Part shown: positions 8,818 to 16,782 of the stretch, one piece after another
Layout: the number at the start of each line of letters is the position of its first letter
Numbering within the stretch: the first letter of the stretch is position 1
From: Gammaproteobacteria bacterium
GTDB taxonomy: Bacteria > Pseudomonadota > Gammaproteobacteria > Steroidobacterales > Steroidobacteraceae
Assembly (NCBI GenBank): GCA_028293725.1
Contig: JAQGOE010000352.1
Span: 1-35,963, forward strand
DNA: 35,963 nt
Direction of reading: 5' to 3'
Position numbers and translations under genes: made by a program
The notes under the pieces: generated by a model
What the model was told of the DNA's origin: nothing
Databases searched by the model: none
What the model saw: the letters and a program-made list of their open reading frames with translations, nothing else

Positions 8818-11144
8818 GCGCGGTGAGGCTATTGCGGGCACTGTGCTTACTGATGTTGCTTGCGGTACTCGCGCCGTTGGCCGCCGCTCAGGATTTCGAC
8901 TTCCGTCCGCCGGCCGCGGCCAGCGATCCGGGGACGCCGGCGGTCATGCGAGATCTCGCTGAGCGCATTCTGCCCGTCTACCAGGAAGACAATCCAGAGC
9001 GCTACCTGGCGAATCTGTCGGCCTTGCAACTGGTCGCGGGCAACTACGCCGCCGCCTATGAATCCCGTCAGTCGCTGCGGGACCGGCGGCGTAGAACCGA
9101 CGCGGGTCGGCCGGTCGGGCGAAGTTTGATACTCGATCTCTATGCGCATGCTCGGGCCATCGAGGCGACAGAGCGGATACCGTTCGCGCAGGCGTTCACC
9201 AAGGCATACCGGGATGCTATCCCGAAGTTGAATGATCTCGATGCCTACGCCGTCATGGGATGGCTTGGGGCCGCGCCGGCGTCGTTCCAGGAGCCGGTGC
9301 AACGGATGTTCGATCAACGGCGGCCCAAGGGCAACATAGCGCTCGCCGATGCGTTGGAACTCGTGCAGGCGTACGCGACTTTCGATGCCTATCGGAACTT
9401 TGGACCGATCGTCGCTGCGCTGGACGCCGAGGATGAGCAACGGCGTTACGCGACCGAAGACGATATTCTCATCAAGGTGCGTGAAGGAGTGAGCATCGCG
9501 GCCATGATCGTGCGCCCCAAGGGGCCACAGAAGCCGCTGCCGGCATTGCTCGAATACACGACGTACCTCACTCCAGGCTACGCCCGGGAAGTCGCGGCTC
9601 ATGGTTATGTCGGAGTGATCGCTTACGCACGCGGTCGAGGGCGAAGTCTCGGTACGCCGCTGCCTTATCAGCGTGACGGTGAAGATGTGCGGGCTGTGAT
9701 CAACTGGATCGCCAAACAGTCCTGGAGCGATGGGCAGGTGGGGATGTACGGAAGCGCGTACAGCGGCTTCAGCGGGTGGGCGGCTGCCAAACATCCGCCG
9801 CCCGCGCTCAAGGCCATTGCCATGACATCGCCTACCGCCCCGGGCATCGACGTGCCGGATGACGGCGGGGTGTTCCGCAACTCGGCTTACCGATGGTCGC
9901 TCTACGTGAGTAACGCGATCGATGAAAAGACTTATAACGACGACGCGGTGTGGCGGTCGTTGGATCAGCGCTGGTACACGAGCGGTAAGCCGTATCGCGA
10001 TCTCGGCAGCCTGTACGGCACGCCGAATCCGTTCTTCCTGCGTTGGCTGAATCACCCTAGTTATGATCGGTTCTGGCAGACACTGATTCCTTACGGGCAC
10101 GAGTTCGCCAAGGTCGATATCCCGGTGTTGACGATTACCGGGTACTACGCCCCCGGGGAGGGGGGTGCGCTGTATTACTTCAAGGAGCACCATCGATACG
10201 ACCCACACGCCAATCACAAACTCCTCATCGGTCCTTATGATGACGGCGTGACTCAGCGGGGGGTGCAACCGGCCTTGCGGGGTTACAGCGTGGACCAGGC
10301 GGCGCTCGTGGATTTACGCGAGCTTCGCTATGAGTGGTTCGATTCGGTTCTGAAGGGCGCTGCAACGCCGGCGCTTCTGAAAGACAAGGTCAACTTCGAA
10401 GTGATGGGCGCGAACGAGTGGCGGCATGTGCCGTCGCTGGAGGCGATGGGAAATGGGACGCTAAAGCTGTTTTTGGACCCGGCGGCGGTGGGGGCCAGTC
10501 ATCGGCTGGCGCAGCATGGGGCCGCTGGCAAGACCCGGGGCAAAAGCGCCAACACGAAAGGCAATGCTGCCGACGCCAAGGGCAAGCGCGCCGCGGCCGA
10601 ATTTGTAGAGCAGGTGGTCGCTCTCGCGGATCGCAATGACGTCAATTCCAACTGGACTCCCACGGATATCGCTGGGAGCAGTGTTGAGGTTCGCAACGCC
10701 ACGAACTACGTCAGCGATCCTTTGCCGAGAGCCCTGGAGTTGCAAGGCGAGTGGTCGGGCCGACTCGATCTCACCGTCAACAAGATGGACGTGGACCTGC
10801 GAGTGGCGGCGTATGAGTTGCGGCCTAGCGGTGAATATGTGCAGCTCTTCGAGCCCTATGTATTCCGCGCCAGCTACGCGCAGGATCGTGTGCACCGTCG
10901 CTTACTGAGGGCGGGCGAGCGTCAGATGGTCTCTTTCAAGGTGGAGCGCCTGACGAGCCGCAAACTCGAGGCCGGTAGTCGCCTGGTGCTCGTCCTGGAG
11001 GTCAACAAGCGGCCCGACCAGGAGATCAACTACGGCGGCGGCGAGGATGTCAGCGCGGAGTCGCTCGAGGATCCCGACAACAGGGAGCCGGTGAAGCTGC
11101 GCTGGTATGGTGATAGTTATATCGATATCCCGGTGCGACGCTAG
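8814..11144 (+). CDS. CocE/NonD (S15)-like secreted protein lacking all three catalytic residues
   Basis: 776 residues; its ATG overlaps the stop of the ABC gene (ATGA). A signal peptide is clear (hydrophobic run at 6-22, probable cleavage after LAAA at 25). A helical region of about 180 residues leads into an alpha/beta-hydrolase domain (LPALLEYTTYLTPGYAREVA, then WSDGQVGMYGSAYSGFSGWA). The C-terminal beta-rich domain ends in WYGDSYIDIPVRR, typical of the CocE/NonD/X-Pro-dipeptidyl-peptidase family. Aligned by eye, the nucleophile Ser is Ala315 (GMYGSAYSG instead of GMYGGSYSG). The triad Asp is Ala446 (GYYAPG instead of GYYDGG) and the triad His is Asp477 (GPYDDG instead of GPYDH). A Lys/Ala/Gly-rich linker near residues 565-590 looks inserted. 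It is translated with the glycan operon, so a binding or chaperone role in the periplasm is possible. Hydrolase activity by the usual mechanism is unlikely. Confidence 0.88.
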   Translation: MSAVRLLRALCLLMLLAVLAPLAAAQDFDFRPPAAASDPGTPAVMRDLAERILPVYQEDNPERYLANLSALQLVAGNYAAAYESRQSLRDRRRRTDAGRPVGRSLILDLYAHARAIEATERIPFAQAFTKAYRDAIPKLNDLDAYAVMGWLGAAPASFQEPVQRMFDQRRPKGNIALADALELVQAYATFDAYRNFGPIVAALDAEDEQRRYATEDDILIKVREGVSIAAMIVRPKGPQKPLPALLEYTTYLTPGYAREVAAHGYVGVIAYARGRGRSLGTPLPYQRDGEDVRAVINWIAKQSWSDGQVGMYGSAYSGFSGWAAAKHPPPALKAIAMTSPTAPGIDVPDDGGVFRNSAYRWSLYVSNAIDEKTYNDDAVWRSLDQRWYTSGKPYRDLGSLYGTPNPFFLRWLNHPSYDRFWQTLIPYGHEFAKVDIPVLTITGYYAPGEGGALYYFKEHHRYDPHANHKLLIGPYDDGVTQRGVQPALRGYSVDQAALVDLRELRYEWFDSVLKGAATPALLKDKVNFEVMGANEWRHVPSLEAMGNGTLKLFLDPAAVGASHRLAQHGAAGKTRGKSANTKGNAADAKGKRAAAEFVEQVVALADRNDVNSNWTPTDIAGSSVEVRNATNYVSDPLPRALELQGEWSGRLDLTVNKMDVDLRVAAYELRPSGEYVQLFEPYVFRASYAQDRVHRRLLRAGERQMVSFKVERLTSRKLEAGSRLVLVLEVNKRPDQEINYGGGEDVSAESLEDPDNREPVKLRWYGDSYIDIPVRR

Positions 11145-11235
11145 GATTGGGCGAGGGCGGGCAACGGCCCCGATTCCCAAAGCGGGTGCTATGATCCGGC
11201 CACGGTCGGGTTCAGCCCGTCCATTTCGGGGGTTT

Positions 11236-12150
11236 ATGCTCGCTGCGGATCACGATTCGGCGAACGCCGGGGACTCAGGCCGTTTCGAAGAAATCCGGCT
11301 CCAGCAGGGCCTCGGGGTAGCCATCACCCGGGGGCAGCTCGACCAGGATGCCGTCTCGACGCTCCACGGACAGGATATGGTGAAATTCCACGTCCGCCTG
11401 TCCGGCCAGCGTATTCTCGCCTTTCCCGGAGCCGATGCGGTGGCCCTCGATGGTGCCGCCACGGCGGTTCTGGTGCACGACCTCGGCGTACCGAAGATCG
11501 AGCGGGTGGTTGCTGGACGCGACGAGCTCTCCGTCACCACGATGATGCCCCGCGCCCTGTTCCATGAGTTTCTCGACCAGGAAGGCATCAAGACCCCCGA
11601 AGCGCTTCGGGCTGTCATGGTGCGCAAGGGTGCGCGGCCGCGCCTGCTGATAGCGAGGCCGACGCAGCAGGAATTGGCGATCGCCGATGCAATCGTGAAC
11701 TGCCGCCGGGTCGGCCCACTGCGCCGCCTGTTCATCGAGGCGAAGGTGGCCGAATTCTTCTGCCTGGTCATCGACCGGCTGCAGGCCGAGTCTTACAGTC
11801 CGCAGTCGGCGGCTCGCGTCACCGAGCGGGATCGTCGGCAGCTCGCCCGCGTACACGACCTGCTCGGGGAGTGCTACACGAGCCCTCCGACGCTGCATGA
11901 GCTCGCGCGACAGTTCGGGCTCAATCGCAACAAGCTCTGCAGCGGATTTACCCAGATCTACGGCAAATCCATATTCGACTTCTGCCAGCAACTGCGGATG
12001 GAGAAGGCCCGCCAGCTCCTGGCGGAGTCGATGATGAGCGTCCTCGAGGTGGCCGTGTCCGCCGGCTATACCTCCGCGAGCGCCTTCAGCGCCGCCTTTC
12101 ACCGCCGCTTTGGACACGCGCCCTCCGAAATCCGCGGCCGCACCGTATAG
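11236..12150 (+). CDS. AraC-family transcriptional regulator
   Basis: 304 residues from ATG 11236, preceded by a G-rich segment (TCGGGGG) at suitable distance; the open frame reaches further upstream without family character. The C-terminal 100 residues form a double helix-turn-helix: LHELARQFGLNRNKLCSGF, then GKSIFDFCQQLRMEKARQLL, then VLEVAVSAGYTSASAFSAAF and the ending FHRRFGHAPSEIR, a canonical AraC/XylS signature. The N-terminal 200 residues resemble the sensing part of PchR-type regulators, which often control TonB receptors. It lies directly upstream of a TonB receptor on the same strand, and a 21-bp-spaced direct repeat in the gap fits an AraC operator. It probably activates the receptor and PQQ-dehydrogenase genes. 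The inducer is unknown. Confidence 0.9.
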   Translation: MLAADHDSANAGDSGRFEEIRLQQGLGVAITRGQLDQDAVSTLHGQDMVKFHVRLSGQRILAFPGADAVALDGAATAVLVHDLGVPKIERVVAGRDELSVTTMMPRALFHEFLDQEGIKTPEALRAVMVRKGARPRLLIARPTQQELAIADAIVNCRRVGPLRRLFIEAKVAEFFCLVIDRLQAESYSPQSAARVTERDRRQLARVHDLLGECYTSPPTLHELARQFGLNRNKLCSGFTQIYGKSIFDFCQQLRMEKARQLLAESMMSVLEVAVSAGYTSASAFSAAFHRRFGHAPSEIRGRTV

Positions 12151-12216
12151 CCGTCTGAATCGCCGACTGAACTGCGCGCCCCGCCTTCCGGCGGGCGGCT
12201 CCTTCGGCGTACGAAA

Positions 12217-12251
12217 TCGTGACGGCGGCTACACCATTCGTGACGATCGCT
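12217..12251 (+). promoter_or_regulatory. 21-bp-spaced direct repeat, candidate AraC-type operator
   Basis: Two copies of TCGTGACG begin at 12217 and 12238, exactly 21 bp apart. The similarity extends over 14 bases: TCGTGACGGCGGCT and TCGTGACGATCGCT, 11 of 14 identical. Direct half-sites about two helical turns apart are the usual architecture for AraC-family activators, which contact DNA with two helix-turn-helix units. The repeat lies 67 bp after the AraC gene and about 87 bp before the TonB receptor start. The same 187-bp gap also holds a short GC hairpin (12180-12195, CCCGCC/GGCGGG arms) without a T-run, which may be a weak terminator of the regulator gene. Confidence 0.5.
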
Positions 12252-12337
12252 GACGCGCCGCCGCGCAGCGGCCCCTAGCATCTTCCGTACGCTCATCAAA
12301 AGCGTCAGCAAAATACAACAGCGGGAGATGCAACTCG

Positions 12338-14647
12338 ATGACACGCGGTACCGATCGGCTGAAAATCGCTGGCGCGATGGGCGCCATGCTCGTGTCCACC
12401 GCGACGCTGGCACAACAGGACTCCCAGGCTGAGGGCCAGCTGGAAGAAATCGTCGTCACCGCCCAGAAGCGCGAGCAACGGCTGCAGGATGTACCGCTTT
12501 CCGTCACTGCGATCTCCGGCGACGAGATGGATCGCGAAGGCGCGCGAGATTTTCACGACATCCTGCTCTCCATTCCCGGAGTTTCGTATTCGAGCACGGA
12601 GCCGGGCCAGAGCCGCTATTCCATCCGCGGCATCAGCACGGCGGCCTCGAGCCCCACGGTGGGCATTTATCTCGACGATATCTCGCTCGTCACCATCAGC
12701 ACGGGTTTCGCCGGTGCCGCCGATCCCGTGTTGTTCGATCTGGATCGCGTGGAGGTGTTGAAAGGGCCGCAGGGGACGCTGTACGGCGGAAGTGCCATGG
12801 GCGGCGCGATCAAGTATGTGAGCCGCCAGCCGGTGCTCGACCAGATGAGTGTGACGGCCGAGGGCGGGCTCTCCTCCACAGATCACGGCGGTCTCTCGTA
12901 CAACGCCACTTCTGTCCTCAATCTGCCGCTCATCAGCGGCAAGTTGGCAATGCGGCTGGGCGTGTCCTATCGTTACGATGCCGGCTATATTGACTACGTG
13001 CCCAACGGCACGGTGGAAGAGTGGGCTCGCAGCGCTACGCCCGCGGGGCAGCCGTTTCAGCCCGTCACGTATTCCTCCTTGAGCAATTTCGCCCGTTCCG
13101 ACGCCAACGATCGCAGCACGACGGCAGTGCGAGTCGCGGTGAAGTACCTCGCGACCGACTCGCTCACCATACTTCCCGCGGCCACCATACAGCGCAGCGA
13201 CAAGGCCAATCCGGACGACTTCTTCACTAACCTTCCCGGCTTCGATGCCTCGTTCCGCTTCGGTCAGCCCACCCGTGACGATCTCGGTGTCTATACCCTG
13301 AACGTGACCCAACAGTTCTCGGGGTTCAATCTCACTTCCCTCAGCGGCTACGTGGACCGCACGATAGAGTGGAATCGCGATTATTCCCTTTTTATCGCCG
13401 GGCTGGTGCCGCCGCTGCTGCCCGACAATTCATACGACATCTCGAATACCAGCACGCATACGTTCAGCGAGGAGCTGCGGCTGGCCTCTGACAACACCTC
13501 CGCTTTCAAGTGGACGATCGGGGCGTACTACTCACAGCAACGCGACGATCTCTACCAGGTCGTCTACACGGTCGGCGCGGGGCAATTCTTCGGTTCGGGT
13601 ACCGACGTCACCTACTCAGGCAACCAGCTCACCCGGACTTCGCAGGAGGCGCTCTTCGGTGACGTCACGTACTCAGTGACCTCGCAGTGGGACGTCAGTG
13701 CGGGTCTGCGCTGGTTCGACATCCGGCAGAAGATCGATGGCGACTTCAACGGCGTGTTCAACGGCGGGCACAGCGAAGTCGACGGCAAGCGCAGCACCAA
13801 CGTCGGCGTGACCCCCAAGGTTTCGGTGAACTATAAGCCGCTCGACGATCATCTCGTGTATGCGACGGCCAGCAAGGGGTTCCGCCAGGGCGGCCCGAAC
13901 CGGTTCAACACCGACAGTCCGCTGTGCGAGCCGGACTTCCAGCGGCTCGGTATCAGTCGCGCTCCGGACAGCTTTCAGCCCGACAGCCTCTGGACGTACG
14001 AGATCGGGAGCAAGAACGAGTTCAGGGATCTTCGTACGATCGTCAACGCCGCGATCTACTACACGGATTGGAAGAAGATCCAGCAGCAGGTGAACCTGAA
14101 TTCCTGCGGCTTCCAGTTCGTGGGTAACGTGGGCGCCGCCACCATCAAGGGCGCGGAGCTCTCCGTCGATTCGGCGCTCAATGCCGCCGTCACGGTAGGG
14201 GTCGCCGGCTCGTACCTCGATACCCGGATTACCACGACGTCGCCGGGTGTTTCCGCCCAGGTAGGGCAGCCTGTGCTCGACACGCCGAAGTGGATGTTGA
14301 GTGCGTATGGCGACTACAAGTTCCTGGCGGTCGCCGGCTGGACCGGCAGCCTGCGGCCGGAATTTCAGTACCATGGCGCCAATCTGCGCCAGTTCGAGTC
14401 GCTCGCCTCCGTAACCTATCCGGACGGCAGCCTGGGCACGATTCCCGATCAGACTCAGTTGCAGCACGCCTATCACGTCGTGAATGCGATTCTCAATTTC
14501 TCGCACGACGCCTGGGAGTATCGGCTCTATGTCGACAACCTCACCAACGCGGAGCCTTATCTGGATTTCAGCCGCGCCAGCGGCTTGTCCGAAGCGACGA
14601 CCATCCGGCCACGCACGGTCGGCGTCAGCGTCAAGTCCACTTTCTAA
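12338..14647 (+). CDS. TonB-dependent outer-membrane receptor
   Basis: 769 residues from ATG 12338, with GGGAG ten bases upstream. A signal peptide (hydrophobic run about 10-24, ending STATLAQ) is followed by a TonB box EEIVVTAQKR near 31-40. The plug domain carries QDVPLSVTAISGDEM, DILLSIPGVSYSS, RYSIRGIS and VEVLKGPQGTLYGGSAMGG. The rest is a beta-barrel of alternating residues ending VGVSVKSTF with the terminal Phe needed for outer-membrane insertion. This is the large proteobacterial class with VTAQKR boxes, many of which have unknown ligands. It is followed after 11 nt by a PQQ alcohol dehydrogenase, so the ligand may be the alcohol substrate, PQQ or a metal. That link is inference. An AraC gene and candidate operator lie upstream. 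Confidence 0.93.
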   Translation: MTRGTDRLKIAGAMGAMLVSTATLAQQDSQAEGQLEEIVVTAQKREQRLQDVPLSVTAISGDEMDREGARDFHDILLSIPGVSYSSTEPGQSRYSIRGISTAASSPTVGIYLDDISLVTISTGFAGAADPVLFDLDRVEVLKGPQGTLYGGSAMGGAIKYVSRQPVLDQMSVTAEGGLSSTDHGGLSYNATSVLNLPLISGKLAMRLGVSYRYDAGYIDYVPNGTVEEWARSATPAGQPFQPVTYSSLSNFARSDANDRSTTAVRVAVKYLATDSLTILPAATIQRSDKANPDDFFTNLPGFDASFRFGQPTRDDLGVYTLNVTQQFSGFNLTSLSGYVDRTIEWNRDYSLFIAGLVPPLLPDNSYDISNTSTHTFSEELRLASDNTSAFKWTIGAYYSQQRDDLYQVVYTVGAGQFFGSGTDVTYSGNQLTRTSQEALFGDVTYSVTSQWDVSAGLRWFDIRQKIDGDFNGVFNGGHSEVDGKRSTNVGVTPKVSVNYKPLDDHLVYATASKGFRQGGPNRFNTDSPLCEPDFQRLGISRAPDSFQPDSLWTYEIGSKNEFRDLRTIVNAAIYYTDWKKIQQQVNLNSCGFQFVGNVGAATIKGAELSVDSALNAAVTVGVAGSYLDTRITTTSPGVSAQVGQPVLDTPKWMLSAYGDYKFLAVAGWTGSLRPEFQYHGANLRQFESLASVTYPDGSLGTIPDQTQLQHAYHVVNAILNFSHDAWEYRLYVDNLTNAEPYLDFSRASGLSEATTIRPRTVGVSVKSTF

Positions 14648-14658
14648 AAGGTAGCTGC

Positions 14659-16782
14659 ATGATGATCTCGGGTCCCAGGATCCTGTTGCTCTGCGCGTTG
14701 CTGGCGTCAGGCCCGGCCGCACTGGGGGGCACGCGGCCGCAGAGCGATGGCAAGGACTGGCCGCTCAACGGCCGGACATTCCACGAAGAGCATTTTTCTC
14801 CCTTGCGTCAGATCGATGCGTCGAACGTCGGTTCACTCGGCCTCGCGTGGGAGTTTGACGGATTCGTGGTACGAGGACGTACTCACCGCGGCGTCGAGGC
14901 GTCGCCGCTTCTGGCCGACGGGGTGTTGTATTTCTCGGGGCCGTGGAGCGTCGTCTACGCGGTCGATGCCCGCACCGGCAAGCTCCTTTGGCAACATGAC
15001 CCGCAGGTCGAGGGGCAATGGGCGCGCAAAACCTGTTGCGATGTCGTCAACCGTGGCGTGGCGCTCTGGAAGGGGCGGGTGTATGTCGCTACGCTCGATG
15101 GTTACCTGGTGGCCCTCGACGCCACGAACGGTAAACAGTTGTGGCGCGTGGATACATTCACCGACCGAGTGACCATGAATTATGCGAGTACGGGTGCCCC
15201 ACGTATTGCCGGAAACAACATCGTGATCGGTAACGGTGGTGCCGAAATGGGCGCGCGCGGTTACGTCACGGCTTATGACCTGCAGTCCGGCAAGCTCGCG
15301 TGGCGCTTTTACACTGTACCTGGAGATCCCAAGAGCGGGCCGGATGAAAGCCCGGACGTCACGCTCGCGCGGCCCACCTGGAGCCCCGCTTCCCGCTGGG
15401 ACCTGGGAGGCGGAGGCACGGCGTGGGATTCGATGGTGTACGACCCGGAGCTAAACCTGTTGTATGTTGGGGTCGGCAACGGCTGTCCGCATCCGCTCTG
15501 GAGCCGCAGTCCCGGCGGCGGCGACAATCTCTTCCTGAGTTCCATCGTCGCCCTGGACGCGAATTCGGGCCGAATGCGCTGGTACTACCAGACCACGCCG
15601 GGTGACAGTTGGGACTTCACCGCCACCCAGAACATCATCCTTGCCGATGTCCGGATCGGCGGTCACCCGCGCCCGGTGCTCATGCAGGCGCCAAAAAACG
15701 GCTTTTTCTACGTGCTCGATCGCCGTACCGGCAAGCTCCTTTCGGCCGAGCCCTACTCAACAGTGACCTGGGCAAAGAAAGTCGATCTCGCCACGGGTCG
15801 CGCGGTTCTCGCCGAGCAGGGCAACTACTCCACGCAGAACAAGCTGATCTGGCCCTCGCAGGCCGGCGGTCACAATTGGATGCCGATGTCGTATAGCGAG
15901 ATGTCGCATCTCGTCTATATTCCGTCCCTCGACGCACCGATGATGTTTGGCATGGCTCCCGGGAGCACGGTCCACTTCCGCTCCGGTGCCAACAACGAGG
16001 GGGACGCCGTGGCGTTTCCTCCGTATGGTCCGCAGGACAGTACCGCGCTCCAGGGCCAGCCGACGCCCGCCTACCAGTCGGTGCTGAAGGCTTGGGATCC
16101 GGTCGCGGCGAAAATTGTCTGGCAGACGCCGGCTATGCCGTTCTGGGGCGGCGGTGTTCTTTCAACCGCGGCGGGGTTGGTTTTCCAGGGCGCCGCGGAT
16201 GGCACATTTGCGACGTATGACTCCGCGTCCGGGCGAAAGCTCGCCAGCATTGCGACCGGAACGGGCATCATGGCAGCGCCGATTTCCTACGAGCTCGACG
16301 GAACACAGTACGTCGCTGTGATGGCGGGCTTCGGTGGCGCAATGAATGCGATCGGCTATCCGGCAGGGGCGGCGGCGCTAAAGTACGAGAACAGCGAGCG
16401 CCTGCTGGTTTTCAAACTCGGTGGTGGGCAGGTGACACTGCCGCAGCCGCGCCGACGCGACGTGCAGGTGCTTCCGGAGCCGGTCGTTGCCGACGCCGCT
16501 ACGCTCGCTCACGGGCGTGAGCTTTTTATCGGCCGGTGCGCTGGTTGCCACGGCTTCCGCGGTGCCGCTTTCGCAGGCGCTGCGAATGGCTATCCGGACC
16601 TGTGGAATCTTCCGCCGGGTACGCATGCCGCCTTTCAGTCCATCGTGTTGCAGGGGGCGCTGAGCTACGCGGGCATGCCTTCGTTCGACGATGCTCTGTC
16701 ATCTGCCGATGTGCGCGCCATCCAGGCATTCATCATTTCTGACGAGATCGACACCCGTGCCCATGCAAGTCCGGTCGACTAG
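14659..16782 (+). CDS. PQQ-dependent quinohemoprotein alcohol dehydrogenase (type II, PQQ plus cytochrome c)
   Basis: 707 residues from ATG 14659 (a second ATG follows at once), with AAAAGG upstream. The frame is open back to 14290, but that part only mirrors the TonB gene. A signal peptide (about 1-23) leads into an eight-bladed propeller: DWPLNGRTFHEEHFSPL at the start, tryptophan-docking repeats such as AVDARTGKLLW and ALDATNGKQLW, and the vicinal Cys126-Cys127 characteristic of methanol and ethanol dehydrogenases. GDSWDFTATQN follows, where Asp319 matches the catalytic Asp. Thr321 rather than Asp two residues later points to the calcium rather than the lanthanide type. The C-terminal domain is a cytochrome c with CAGCH at 627-631 and probable Met673 ligand (AGMPSFDD). 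The enzyme oxidises alcohols to aldehydes in the periplasm and passes electrons to the respiratory chain. No PQQ biosynthesis gene is in the window. Confidence 0.93.
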   Translation: MMISGPRILLLCALLASGPAALGGTRPQSDGKDWPLNGRTFHEEHFSPLRQIDASNVGSLGLAWEFDGFVVRGRTHRGVEASPLLADGVLYFSGPWSVVYAVDARTGKLLWQHDPQVEGQWARKTCCDVVNRGVALWKGRVYVATLDGYLVALDATNGKQLWRVDTFTDRVTMNYASTGAPRIAGNNIVIGNGGAEMGARGYVTAYDLQSGKLAWRFYTVPGDPKSGPDESPDVTLARPTWSPASRWDLGGGGTAWDSMVYDPELNLLYVGVGNGCPHPLWSRSPGGGDNLFLSSIVALDANSGRMRWYYQTTPGDSWDFTATQNIILADVRIGGHPRPVLMQAPKNGFFYVLDRRTGKLLSAEPYSTVTWAKKVDLATGRAVLAEQGNYSTQNKLIWPSQAGGHNWMPMSYSEMSHLVYIPSLDAPMMFGMAPGSTVHFRSGANNEGDAVAFPPYGPQDSTALQGQPTPAYQSVLKAWDPVAAKIVWQTPAMPFWGGGVLSTAAGLVFQGAADGTFATYDSASGRKLASIATGTGIMAAPISYELDGTQYVAVMAGFGGAMNAIGYPAGAAALKYENSERLLVFKLGGGQVTLPQPRRRDVQVLPEPVVADAATLAHGRELFIGRCAGCHGFRGAAFAGAANGYPDLWNLPPGTHAAFQSIVLQGALSYAGMPSFDDALSSADVRAIQAFIISDEIDTRAHASPVD

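Noticed and set aside
8847..10268. 473-codon open frame on the minus strand opposite the CocE-like gene
   Set aside because: It is antisense to a gene with clear family sequence and signal peptide, is rich in Arg/His/Pro/Val as expected of a GC-rich shadow, and shows no recognisable domain.
11190..11195. TATGAT hexamer upstream of the AraC gene
   Set aside because: No acceptable -35 element lies at 16-18 bp upstream, so a promoter call would rest on six bases only.
14290..14658. 123-residue N-terminal extension of the PQQ dehydrogenase
   Set aside because: It is out of frame within the TonB receptor gene; the ATG at 14659 has a ribosome-binding site and starts a proper signal peptide.
13673..14722. 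349-codon minus-strand open frame opposite the TonB receptor's 3' end
   Set aside because: Antisense to conserved barrel sequence, with no domain or ribosome-binding site.
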